Origin: AC-49 sp963817035
GTDB taxonomy: Bacteria > Actinomycetota > Thermoleophilia > Solirubrobacterales > Solirubrobacteraceae
DNA: 64,000 nucleotides
Direction: 5' to 3'
Assembly (NCBI GenBank): GCA_963817035.1
Contig: CAWFMM010000004.1
Coordinates: 1,736,001-1,800,000 of the forward strand
Below the pieces are notes generated by a model. That model was not told the DNA's origin, searched no databases, and saw only the letters and a list, made by a program, of their open reading frames with translations. A program made the position numbers and the translations under genes. Shown piece after piece: positions 1-11,743 of this stretch (position 1 is its first letter; each line of letters opens with the position of its first letter).

Positions 1-297
1 CACCACTCCAAGGGCTCAGGCGACGACTCGTCCGGCTCGGGCTCCTCGAGCTCCGGTTCGGGCTCCTCGAGCTCAGGGTCGGGCTCCGACTCCGGCTCGG
101 GCGACGACGGGGGCAAGGGAGCCGGCGCCACTCCCATGACGCCACCGCCCGCGCCGCTGGTCGGTACCGAGAACGTCGCACCACCGACCGCCCCGACGAG
201 CGGAGGCGACGGCTCCGGCGACGGCAGCCACAGCTCCGGGGGCGACCACTCGCACGACAGCAGCAGCAGCGACGGCGGCGGCAGCAGCGTCGACTAG
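1..297 (+). CDS. C-terminal end of an unknown Ser/Gly/Asp/His-rich protein (5' end outside window)
   Basis: Frame 1 is open from the first base to a TAG at 295-297, giving the last 98 residues of a protein that begins before the window. The tail is low complexity: Ser-Gly-Ser-Gly-Ser repeats, then a Pro/Thr stretch, then a Gly/Asp/Ser/His-rich end. Codon use fits the GC-rich genome with G/C in third positions. No catalytic motif is visible. Such tails are usually disordered linkers or surface-exposed C-termini, but the fold upstream cannot be seen, so no function is given. It converges on uvrA. Confidence 0.55.
   Translation, partial: HHSKGSGDDSSGSGSSSSGSGSSSSGSGSDSGSGDDGGKGAGATPMTPPPAPLVGTENVAPPTAPTSGGDGSGDGSHSSGGDHSHDSSSSDGGGSSVD
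31..90 (+). repeat. 21-bp tandem repeat inside the Ser/Gly tail
   Basis: Two 21-bp units (31-51 and 52-72) encode Ser-Gly-Ser-Gly-Ser-Ser-Ser and differ by a single base. A third unit (73-90) has diverged, ending in Asp. The repeat keeps the reading frame, so length variation between strains would be tolerated. Confidence 0.6.
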
Positions 298-482
298 ACG
301 GAGGGCGTCGGGCGGAGGCGCGGCGGCTGCCCCGAGCCACCGCGCCCGCGCCCTCCCCATCAAGGGAGTGTTCGACGCACACCGGGCCGGAGGTGCCAGT
401 AGGCGGCTCCGAACCCTGACCACACGACGCTAGCCGTAACGGTCGGCGCTGCGTAGTCGTACATCCGTCCGCGCGATCGCCC

Positions 483-507
483 CCGGTATCAGGCGCCCTG
501 ATACTGG
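483..507. terminator. Hairpin between convergent genes
   Basis: An 11-bp stem (483-493 with 497-507, one G-T pair) closes a 3-nt loop. It lies between the end of the unknown gene (297) and the end of uvrA (535). No T-run follows on either strand, so it would be a bidirectional hairpin terminator of the non-U-tract kind common in GC-rich actinobacteria. Confidence 0.5.
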
Positions 508-534
508 TCTCGACGGTGGTTTGGGCGACCGTGC

Positions 535-3423
<2,889 letters not shown>

Positions 3424-3431
3424 GGGACCGC

Positions 3432-3490
3432 ATTTTACAGAGGCGAACAGATGTTCCCGTGTGCAGCGGAAATGCGAGCGCTGGTAGCGT
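3432..3490. promoter_or_regulatory. Divergent -10 elements for uvrA and the methyltransferase
   Basis: On the minus strand TAAAAT (3437-3432) lies 8 nt before the uvrA ATG. On the plus strand TAGCGT (3485-3490) lies 8 nt before the GTG at 3499. Neither gene has a Shine-Dalgarno, so both mRNAs probably start at or near the start codon. Confidence 0.5.
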
Positions 3491-3498
3491 CGCGCGCC

Positions 3499-4215
3499 GT
3501 GAGTGAGACGCACAAGCAGGCCGAGGTCGCCAGCCGCACGCCGGAGTTCATGGCCCACGAGGCGTCGAAGCCGTTCGGCTGGGACCCGGCGCACTTCGTC
3601 GAGTGGGCGACGATCGCGCAGATGCTCGCCAAGGTCGACGCGCCGACCGGGGCGCGGGTCCTCGATGTTGGCTGCGGCTCGGGCTGGACGACACTGTTTC
3701 TCGCCGAGTCCGGCTACGACGTGCTCGGCTATGACCTCGTACCCGCCAACGTCAAACTGTGCCGCGAGCGCGCCGAGCGCTGGGGCTCGACCGCGCGTTT
3801 CGAGGTCGCCGACATGGACGCGCTGCCGGATGGGGACGCGGCCGACGTCGTGCTCGTCTTCGACGCGCTGCACCACTCGCTGGGCCAGGCCGCAGCTCTC
3901 GACGGCATCGCCCGGCGGCTGCGCCCCGGCGGCTGGCTGCTGTTGGGCGAGCCGACGTGGCTGCACCGGCTGTCCCCGGCTGCCCGCGCGACCACGCGTG
4001 AGCTCGGCTGGTCCGAGCGCGGGTTGACCCTGCGCGGACTGCGCGGGGATCTGCGTCGGGCGGGTTTCGACGAGACGCGGCGGTTCTTCCAGCCGACCGC
4101 GCCCTATGAGTCCCGGGTCAAGGGGACGGCGTGGCAGCTGGCGCGGCTGGTCGGGGCAAGCGTGCTGGTGGCGCCGCAGGGGCACTACTGGCTGGCGGCG
4201 CGGCGAGGGCGCTGA
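3499..4215 (+). CDS. Class I SAM-dependent methyltransferase
   Basis: A 238-residue Rossmann-type methyltransferase. SAM-binding motif I, VLDVGCGSG, is at residues 54-62, followed by an acidic motif II (GYDL) and DMDALP before the strand that reads VVLVFDALHH. The family resembles Methyltransf_11/UbiE-like enzymes acting on small molecules; the substrate cannot be told from sequence. The open frame extends to 3379, but the start is placed at GTG 3499, because TAGCGT sits 8 nt upstream and the conserved region begins just after. It is divergent from uvrA and followed by two strong palindromes. Confidence 0.8.
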   Translation: MSETHKQAEVASRTPEFMAHEASKPFGWDPAHFVEWATIAQMLAKVDAPTGARVLDVGCGSGWTTLFLAESGYDVLGYDLVPANVKLCRERAERWGSTARFEVADMDALPDGDAADVVLVFDALHHSLGQAAALDGIARRLRPGGWLLLGEPTWLHRLSPAARATTRELGWSERGLTLRGLRGDLRRAGFDETRRFFQPTAPYESRVKGTAWQLARLVGASVLVAPQGHYWLAARRGR

Positions 4216-4261
4216 CGCCGCCGGCTGAGGGTCGAAACAGCCTGTACCGAGGGAGAGGTAG

Positions 4262-4285
4262 GAAGGGGCGCCGGGGCGCCCCTTC
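4262..4285. terminator. Perfect palindrome, 11-bp arms
   Basis: GAAGGGGCGCC at 4262-4272 is followed by GG and its exact complement at 4275-4285. It lies between two convergent genes (4215 and 4416) and has no U-tract, so it could end transcription from both sides. Confidence 0.5.
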
Positions 4286-4298
4286 GGGCGGGTTTGGA

Positions 4299-4348
4299 GT
4301 TGCGTGCGACGCTGCCGGCGAATAAGCGCAGGTAGCGTCGCACGCAAC
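4299..4348. terminator. 18-bp inverted repeat with 14-nt loop
   Basis: The arms 4299-4316 and 4331-4348 pair over 18 bp with one G-T pair; the outer 15 bp are perfect. It is the second palindrome in the same 200-nt convergent gap. It may be a bidirectional terminator or a protein-binding or repeat element; sequence alone does not decide. Confidence 0.5.
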
Positions 4349-4415
4349 GCTCCCCCGGCCTCTCAGCCCTTCCCTCGATGCGCTGTTCCGAGCCCGCCGC
4401 CACGCGGCGAACGAA

Positions 4416-5567
4416 CTACGAATCGAGCGTCGAATAGACCTCGTCGAGCAGGGTCGTGCGATCGGCGAGGTCGAAGTTCTCGGCCAGGTAACGATCGGTC
4501 TCCTCGCGCGGCTGGCCATTGAGCGCCATGTTCAGGGCGATCAGGCGGGCGCCCTCGACGTCGGCTCCGGTGACCGGCGCGGCGGGCGCCGGGTCGGGGA
4601 CGGCTTCGGGCGTCGTCTCGGCCGCAAGCTCGGAGTACCCGGGCGTCGCCTCGGGCACGGCGGCGGCGGAGTTGCCCCATTGCGAGACAGGCTCGGCCTC
4701 CGGCTCGGCGACGGGGACGGCACCCTCGGCCGGCACGGTGTTCCCCCAGGCCGAGGGCTCCGGGGCCGCTTCGGGAGCAGCCTCCGCGACAGGCTCAGGG
4801 GTCCAGGCCGGGGTCTCGGGCTCGGCGACGGCCGCCTCGGCCGGCGGATCGATCGTCCACTCGGGCGTCTCGGCGGCGGGCGGCTCCTCGACGTACGCGG
4901 GTGCCTCGACCACCGGCTCGGCGCCCCAGGTCGGCGTTTCCGCGACGGGCTCCTCGACGTAGGCCGGAGCCTCGACCGGCGCCGGCTCGGCGGTCCATGC
5001 CTCGACGGGCGCCTCGGCCGCCGCGGCGACCGGTGACGCGGCGCCGTACAGCTCGCCCATGTTGCCGTGTAGCAACGCGAGGTCGGCGTTGAGGCGCGCT
5101 GCGCCGGTGCGCAGGCTCTCGACGAGCGCGGCGAGCTCGGCCTCCATCGCGTCGACGCGCTGAAGCATCAGTGCCGTGCCCTCGCTGACCTTGGAGACGT
5201 GCTCCTGGCTGCGGGTGACCGCGTCCTGGCGCGTCTGCTCCGCGTCGGCGGCGGCTTCGGCGCGCGTCGTCGCGGCATCGGCCTCCGCGACGCGCTCGAT
5301 GTCGGCCGCGCTGTTCTCGGCGGCTTCGACGATCGTGCGGACCTGCTCGCTCGCAGCGGCGGCGAGTGAGACGGGCGCGGCTGCCACGGGGGCAGGCGCA
5401 TCGGCGCTCTGCACCGGGGGCGGGGCGCCGGCGGTGTCGAGCTGGCGCTTCAGCGCCTCAACTTCGACAGCAACCACGGCAAGGTGGGCATCGACGGCCT
5501 CGGGCTCGTAGCCGCGGCGGCCGATCGGGAAATCGCGCTTCTCAATGTTCATACGGTCGAGGGCCAT
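4416..5567 (-). CDS. DivIVA-domain protein with long Pro/Ala/Glu-rich linker
   Basis: A 383-residue cytoplasmic protein. The N-terminus has a DivIVA-type signature (FPIGRRGYEPEAVDAHL, about residues 12-30) followed by an Ala/Glu-rich coiled coil to about residue 165. DivIVA proteins sense negative membrane curvature and recruit growth or division machinery; this function is inferred from the domain. Residues about 170-330 form a low-complexity linker in which Trp recurs in TP-x-W contexts, with a 22-residue unit containing APAYVEEP twice. The last 50 residues (ARLIALNMALNG...LLDEVYSTLDS) look ordered and may be a separate interaction module. TAGTCT lies 6 nt before the ATG at 5567; a second ATG 15 nt on is an alternative start. 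Confidence 0.7.
   Translation of the reverse strand: MALDRMNIEKRDFPIGRRGYEPEAVDAHLAVVAVEVEALKRQLDTAGAPPPVQSADAPAPVAAAPVSLAAAASEQVRTIVEAAENSAADIERVAEADAATTRAEAAADAEQTRQDAVTRSQEHVSKVSEGTALMLQRVDAMEAELAALVESLRTGAARLNADLALLHGNMGELYGAASPVAAAAEAPVEAWTAEPAPVEAPAYVEEPVAETPTWGAEPVVEAPAYVEEPPAAETPEWTIDPPAEAAVAEPETPAWTPEPVAEAAPEAAPEPSAWGNTVPAEGAVPVAEPEAEPVSQWGNSAAAVPEATPGYSELAAETTPEAVPDPAPAAPVTGADVEGARLIALNMALNGQPREETDRYLAENFDLADRTTLLDEVYSTLDS
4882..5010 (-). repeat. 66-bp imperfect direct repeat in the DivIVA-like gene
   Basis: GGCTCCTCGACGTA begins at 4882 and again at 4948, a 66-bp (22-codon) period, with similar flanks. It encodes the repeated APAYVEEP segment and keeps the frame. Confidence 0.5.
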
Positions 5568-5573
5568 CCGGGC

Positions 5574-5579
5574 AGACTA
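5574..5579 (-). promoter_or_regulatory. -10 TAGTCT of the DivIVA-like gene
   Basis: TAGTCT lies 6 nt before the ATG at 5567 in the 17-nt gap after the MutY-type gene. There is no Shine-Dalgarno. Confidence 0.45.
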
Positions 5580-5584
5580 AGCCA

Positions 5585-6352
5585 TCACGCGGCTAGCCGT
5601 GGCGTCGAACCCACAAGGACGACAAGACCGTCGCGTTGCAGACCCGTAATCGCCCGGTGCAGGCGCTCCGCTCCGACGTCCGGCAACGGCGCTCCACTCG
5701 ACAGTGCGGCGACCACGCGGCCCCGTACGAAGCGGTCTGTGTCCTCGAAACGCGGCGCCTTTGTCCGACCCGGAGTGACCGCCGCCGGTGCGCCGGGCCC
5801 ATCACAATGCGCCTGCAGCGGGCACTTGTCGCAGCGTGCGCGCCGCGCCGTGCAGACCATCGCGCCGAGCTCCATCGTCGCCTGGTTGAACACCGCCGCC
5901 TCGCCCGCCGGCGGCTCCAGCGAGACCCCGAGCCGAGCGAAGACCCGTCGCGCGTTGGTGTCCAGCGCGACGACGTGGCGGCCAAACGCAAACGAACCGA
6001 CCGCCGCCGCGGTGTACGGCCCGACCCCGGGCAGCACCGTCAGATCGTCGGGCCAACCGTCGCGCGCGACGACCACGCACGCCTCGCGTAGCGCCAGCGC
6101 GCGGCGGTTGTAGCCGAGTCCGACCCACTCGCGCAGCACGTCGGCGAGCGACGCCGCGGCCAATGCCTCAACCGTCGGCCACACCTCCATCCAGCGGTTG
6201 TAGCGCGGCACGACCCTCACCACCTGGGTCTGCTGGAGCATCACCTCGCTGACCAGGATCGCGTAGGGATCCGTGGTCCGCCGCCACGGCAGATCGCGAG
6301 CCGCCGGGGCATACCAGTCCAGCAACGCGCGCGTGGTGTCGGTGACACTCAC
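5585..6352 (-). CDS. mutY: A/G-specific adenine glycosylase (MutY-type)
   Basis: Removes adenine mispaired with 8-oxoguanine. The 255-residue protein has the catalytic glutamate in SEVMLQQTQV (about residue 36), the helix-hairpin-helix LPGVGPYTA and the catalytic aspartate in ALDTNARR. A [4Fe-4S] cluster motif C-x6-C-x2-C-x5-C (CTARRARCDKCPLQAHC) follows. It is shorter than E. coli MutY (350) and seems to lack the C-terminal NUDIX-like 8-oxoG recognition domain, ending soon after the cluster. The start is GTG 6352, which has TACGGT 6 nt upstream; an adjacent GTG at 6355 is equally possible. The open frame upstream of that is shadow sequence. Confidence 0.85.
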   Translation of the reverse strand: MSVTDTTRALLDWYAPAARDLPWRRTTDPYAILVSEVMLQQTQVVRVVPRYNRWMEVWPTVEALAAASLADVLREWVGLGYNRRALALREACVVVARDGWPDDLTVLPGVGPYTAAAVGSFAFGRHVVALDTNARRVFARLGVSLEPPAGEAAVFNQATMELGAMVCTARRARCDKCPLQAHCDGPGAPAAVTPGRTKAPRFEDTDRFVRGRVVAALSSGAPLPDVGAERLHRAITGLQRDGLVVLVGSTPRLAA

Positions 6353-6358
6353 CACCGG

Positions 6359-6385
6359 ACCGTAGCGCGGCCGGGGACGTAATGT
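6359..6385. promoter_or_regulatory. Divergent promoter region, mutY and GNAT
   Basis: The minus-strand TACGGT (6364-6359) lies 6 nt before mutY GTG. The plus-strand TAATGT (6380-6385) is a candidate -10 for the acetyltransferase, which then has a leader of about 25-30 nt with a GGAG ribosome site. Confidence 0.4.
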
Positions 6386-6418
6386 ACGTGGAGTGCGACT
6401 GCCTCGCGGAGATCGTCG

Positions 6419-6916
6419 TTGAGTGAGTTCGTGATCATCCGAGGCGGCGCCGAGCTTCTGGACGCTGTGCGCCCTCTTTGGCTGGCCATGCGTGACCACC
6501 ACCACATGATCGCGCCCGAGCGTGGACCGGTTCGCGGCGACGAGGATTCCTGGGCGCGCCGATCCGGCCAATACCGGCGTTGGCTGGGTTCGACGGGTGC
6601 GTTCCTGCTGGTCGCGCGCGCCGGTGAGGATGCGACGGGCTATGCGATGGTTCGCCCCGGCGCCCACGACTCGCCGACCTGGAAGAGCCCTGGGCGCATC
6701 GCGCAGCTCGAGAGCCTGTCGGTGGCGCCGGCCGCGCGTGGCGCCGGCTGCGGCGCCGCGCTGCTCGCGCGGGTCCGAGAGGAGATCCGTGCGCTGGGCT
6801 ACGACCAGCTGCATCTCACCGCACTGGCCGCCAACACCGGGGCGCTGCGCTTCTACGATCGTGAAGGCTTCTCCGTGATGTTCCACGAGCTCGTGGACAC
6901 AGCACCGACGGAGTGA
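6419..6916 (+). CDS. GNAT-family N-acetyltransferase
   Basis: A 165-residue protein of the Gcn5-related acetyltransferase fold. The acetyl-CoA binding motif is visible in LSVAPAARGAGCGAALL (about residues 100-117), followed by the family's usual aromatic/Asn pattern (NTGALRFYDREGF). The substrate is unknown. The only start in frame after the upstream stop that keeps the N-terminal strand is TTG 6419, and GGAG at 6408-6411 lies 7 nt before it. It converges on uvrB with a 6-nt gap. Confidence 0.8.
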   Translation: MSEFVIIRGGAELLDAVRPLWLAMRDHHHMIAPERGPVRGDEDSWARRSGQYRRWLGSTGAFLLVARAGEDATGYAMVRPGAHDSPTWKSPGRIAQLESLSVAPAARGAGCGAALLARVREEIRALGYDQLHLTALAANTGALRFYDREGFSVMFHELVDTAPTE

Positions 6917-6922
6917 AGCCGC

Positions 6923-8947
<2,025 letters not shown>

Positions 8948-8956
8948 CGGCCACCG

Positions 8957-8962
8957 AGTTTA
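8957..8962 (-). promoter_or_regulatory. -10 TAAACT of uvrB
   Basis: TAAACT lies 9 nt before the ATG at 8947. I see no LexA-type SOS box (GAAC-N4-GTTC) around it. Confidence 0.45.
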
Positions 8963-9019
8963 GGTGGGCCGAGCTGCCGCGGCCTCGCGCGAGCGCGGTC
9001 CGGCGTTCTCTCGTGCGCT

Positions 9020-10345
9020 TCAGTGCAGCGGCTGGAAGTACAGCTGCCCGCGGCGCATGACGTGGAGGTTCAGCGTCTGGAGGCTCGTCGTCGGGCCGGG
9101 ACGCAGCGCGCGGAAGTCGAACTCGATCTTCCGCGTGTCGAGGTTCATCGGCATGATCAGCGTCAGCGCGCCACCGGCCCGCGACTTGAGGCCGGTCTTG
9201 AGCAGCCGCCGCTTGCCGTTGCGCAGGATGTGGAAGACGTCGACCCGCGCGCCCTCGATGCCCTTGCCGGCGCGGTCGGTCAGCAGGCCACGCGCCACGA
9301 CCCGGGTGCCGAAGTGCGCGGTGTACTCGTGCAGGTGCGACTTGACGAACCACATCTTCAGGTGGCCGTGGACGATCGCGTCGATCGACTTCTGCTTGTT
9401 GGATTGGACCTCGACGTTGAGCTTCGGGAACGCGACCGGACCGTAGATCGGCGTCGCGTTGCCGGCCGCGTCCTCGACGTCGATCTCGACCGCGTGCGGA
9501 CCGCTGCCGAGATCGCGGTAGTCGACCTTGACCGCCGCGCCGCGGATCGACAGCGGGCACGGAACCGGCTGGGTGAACTCGTACGGATCGGCGTCGGCCG
9601 GGACGGCGTCGTCGCACGGCGCCGCGGCCAGCGGCTGGGCACGGAACAGCAGGCCATCGACCTTGACCAGCGCGCGGTAGACACCGCCGCCGCTGTCGGC
9701 GGCGTCCGAGGCGACCGACAGCACGCCACTGGCGTCACCGTCATCGAGCACCTTGGTGTTGCTGACGGTCGGCGGCGACGGGTCGCTGAGGCCGACGGCG
9801 AGGCTCTTGAAGTCGACGCGCAGCGGACGCAGGCAGAGCGATCCGACGTTCGTGCAGAGGACCCGGAAGCCGACCGTGCCGGCGTTGAGCCCCTGCTTGT
9901 CGATGACGCCGGTCAGATCTCCGACGCAACTCGACGTGTCGGTGACCGCGCACGTCTCGAGCGTGCCGGTGTCGGTGGCGAGGACGTACTGCACGTCGGT
10001 GGGGGTCGTGCCCTGGACCACTCCGGTCGTCGTGCGGGCGGCGGTCAGGCGGACGATGCGGGTCGACGGCGGGGCAGCGAACTGCCAGCTCGCGCTCGAG
10101 TCGCCGCCGGGCTGGGACCCGATCAGGGCGGCGCTCAGCGTGCCGCCGCTCTGGCAGCTGTTCAGCGCCTGGCCGGCGCCCGTCACCGGCGGCGTCATGA
10201 GCCAGCCCGCGGCGCCGTTGAGCGCACCTGTGGGATCGCTGCACGACAGCACGGTGTACGTCCCGTCCGCTGAGGCGACCGGCACGCAGACAAGCGCTAT
10301 CGCAGCTGCCGCAAACGCGGCCAAGACCCCTCGAAATCGGGACAT
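9020..10345 (-). CDS. Secreted protein of unknown function
   Basis: A 441-residue protein with a clear Sec signal peptide (MSRFRGVLAAFAAAAIALVC, cleavage near VASADG). The mature part is rich in Thr, Val, Ser and Asp with regularly spaced Cys pairs and reads like stacked beta-sandwich domains; the last third (SRAGGALTLIMPM...) resembles a surface Ig-like or carbohydrate-binding module. I do not recognise a named family. The ATG at 10345 is preferred over one 21 nt upstream because AGGA lies 5 nt before it. Unusually for this window it has both a Shine-Dalgarno and a perfect TTGACA -35 box. Confidence 0.65.
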   Translation of the reverse strand: MSRFRGVLAAFAAAAIALVCVPVASADGTYTVLSCSDPTGALNGAAGWLMTPPVTGAGQALNSCQSGGTLSAALIGSQPGGDSSASWQFAAPPSTRIVRLTAARTTTGVVQGTTPTDVQYVLATDTGTLETCAVTDTSSCVGDLTGVIDKQGLNAGTVGFRVLCTNVGSLCLRPLRVDFKSLAVGLSDPSPPTVSNTKVLDDGDASGVLSVASDAADSGGGVYRALVKVDGLLFRAQPLAAAPCDDAVPADADPYEFTQPVPCPLSIRGAAVKVDYRDLGSGPHAVEIDVEDAAGNATPIYGPVAFPKLNVEVQSNKQKSIDAIVHGHLKMWFVKSHLHEYTAHFGTRVVARGLLTDRAGKGIEGARVDVFHILRNGKRRLLKTGLKSRAGGALTLIMPMNLDTRKIEFDFRALRPGPTTSLQTLNLHVMRRGQLYFQPLH

Positions 10346-10375
10346 TCCCGTCCTTTCCCTGCACATGGACGGTCT

Positions 10376-10405
10376 CTGTTACTTGTCCGAACAAGGGTCT
10401 GTCAA
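10376..10405 (-). promoter_or_regulatory. Promoter with palindrome in the spacer
   Basis: On the minus strand TTGACA (10405-10400) is followed after 18 nt by TAACAG (10381-10376), about 30 nt before the secreted-protein ATG. The spacer holds CTTGT-N4-ACAAG (10382-10395), a position where a repressor of the TetR kind could sit. The operator role is inference. Confidence 0.45.
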
Positions 10406-10481
10406 GACGAGCAGCGAAGGGTTCATCTGATCGAGGAGATACCCCGTATGGAGGCGTGACGATCCCCTACTCGCCGGTCTG

Positions 10482-10505
10482 TGACGTGTCCGCAAACGGA
10501 CGTCA
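10482..10505. terminator. Hairpin at the end of the transglycosylase gene
   Basis: TGACG and TCCG (10482-10492, with a 2-nt bulge) pair with CGGACGTCA (10497-10505) around a CAAA loop. On the minus strand it begins at the stop codon of the transglycosylase gene, so it may end the rpsA-coaE operon. Confidence 0.4.
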
Positions 10506-11144
10506 GCGACGCAGCTCGTGCGGGTAGGCGGCGCGGTAGCGACGCTCGGCCGACTCGACGTTGCGAACGTAGGCCCGGGTCTCGGCGAACGGGATGTCCG
10601 AGAGCGCGAGATGGCCGCCGCCCGCGTCGTCGATCCAGTGATCGACGTTGGTGATGCCGCCGTTGTAGGCGGCCAGCGCCGCGTCCCTGTCGCCCTTGTA
10701 GTGATCGAGGAGGTAGCGCAGGTAGTAGGCACCGTAGGAGATGTTGACCTGCGGCGTCGAGAGATCGGCGAGCGTGAACGTCGTGCCGCCGGAGATGTGC
10801 TCGATGAAGTTGGCCGTGTCGGGCGTGATCTGCATCAGGCCGCGGGCGCCGGCCGAGCTCGTCTGGTCGCGAAACCGCGACTCGGTGTAGATGACGCCGG
10901 CGATCAGCGCCGGATCGAGGTTCTTCTCGGCGGCCTGCTGGCGAATGATGTCGTCGTGGCGCAACGGCAGCGCGAGCTCGTCGACCGCATGGTGCACCGT
11001 CGGGAAGTACACGACGACCAGCCCGGCGGTCACAAGTGCGACGACGATCAACGCGACGAGACGCCGTCGGCGGCTCGTCGCGGCTCGGCGGCGGGCCGCT
11101 TCCGCGCGGCGCCCGGCGATGTCGGCACGCGACGTCGAGCTCAC
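10503..11144 (-). CDS. Membrane-anchored lytic transglycosylase (SLT domain)
   Basis: Cleaves the glycan strand of peptidoglycan between MurNAc and GlcNAc. The 213-residue protein has an Arg-rich cytoplasmic N-terminus, one transmembrane segment (about residues 28-47) and an SLT domain outside the cell. The catalytic glutamate is E88 in IYTESRF; the GLMQI motif and the AAYNGG motif follow, as in Slt/MltE-type enzymes. The start is GTG 11144; it overlaps the coaE stop by 4 nt (GTGA), so it is probably translated from the rpsA-coaE mRNA. Confidence 0.85.
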   Translation of the reverse strand: MSSTSRADIAGRRAEAARRRAATSRRRRLVALIVVALVTAGLVVVYFPTVHHAVDELALPLRHDDIIRQQAAEKNLDPALIAGVIYTESRFRDQTSSAGARGLMQITPDTANFIEHISGGTTFTLADLSTPQVNISYGAYYLRYLLDHYKGDRDAALAAYNGGITNVDHWIDDAGGGHLALSDIPFAETRAYVRNVESAERRYRAAYPHELRR

Positions 11145-11743
11145 GCCGTCAGCTTTGCAAGAACGTCCGACAGGGCTCGGCGAAGATCCTCGGTCGTTCC
11201 GTCATTGACGACCGCGAACGTCGCCCGCTGCGCCTTCTCGTCCTGGCTCAGCTGGCGCGCCGACCGCTCGTCGAGCGCCTCGTGTCCGCGCTGCGCCGCG
11301 CGCGCCGAGCGCAGCGTCTCGTGAGCGACGACGGCGATCGTGGCGTCGTACATCTCGTGCATTCCCGCCTCGAAGAGCAGCGGCGTCTCGACGACCGCGG
11401 CCACCGGCGGCGGGTCCTGAGCCTGTGCCTCGGCGCGGAATTGCGCGACGCGAGCGCCGACCCGCGGCCAAAGCAGCCCTTCGAGCCACGAACGGTCCTC
11501 CTGCGTGGCGAACGCGTGACGCGCGATCGACGCGCGATCGACGACACCGTCCGGCGCGACCTGCGGTCCCCAGCGCGCGACGACCGCGTCGCGGACCTCG
11601 ATGTCGCCGTAGAGCTCGTGAACGACGAGATCGGTCGAAAGCGTCGCGGCGCCGAGCTCTGCCAGCGCCGCGAGCGCAGTGGACTTCCCGGCGCCGATAC
11701 CGCCGGTCAGTCCTACGAACGGAACGCTCGGGATGGAGGTCAG
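11141..11743 (-). CDS. coaE: Dephospho-CoA kinase
   Basis: Last step of coenzyme A synthesis, phosphorylating dephospho-CoA. The 200-residue protein has the P-loop GGIGAGKST at residues 14-22 and the conserved ETPLLFEAG motif near residue 115. The frame holds no ATG, GTG or TTG before an internal GTG at 11404, which would remove the P-loop. The likely start is CTG 11743, overlapping the rpsA stop as CTGA, which would couple translation to rpsA. The rpsA-coaE neighbourhood is common in actinobacteria. A 1-nt sequencing error is the other explanation for the missing start. Confidence 0.88.
   Translation of the reverse strand: MTSIPSVPFVGLTGGIGAGKSTALAALAELGAATLSTDLVVHELYGDIEVRDAVVARWGPQVAPDGVVDRASIARHAFATQEDRSWLEGLLWPRVGARVAQFRAEAQAQDPPPVAAVVETPLLFEAGMHEMYDATIAVVAHETLRSARAAQRGHEALDERSARQLSQDEKAQRATFAVVNDGTTEDLRRALSDVLAKLTA

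Noticed and set aside
3424..4347. 308-codon N-terminal extension of UvrA
   Set aside because: The extension is antisense to the methyltransferase, has no UvrA homology, and the conserved UvrA N-terminus begins at ATG 3423 with a -10 element before it.
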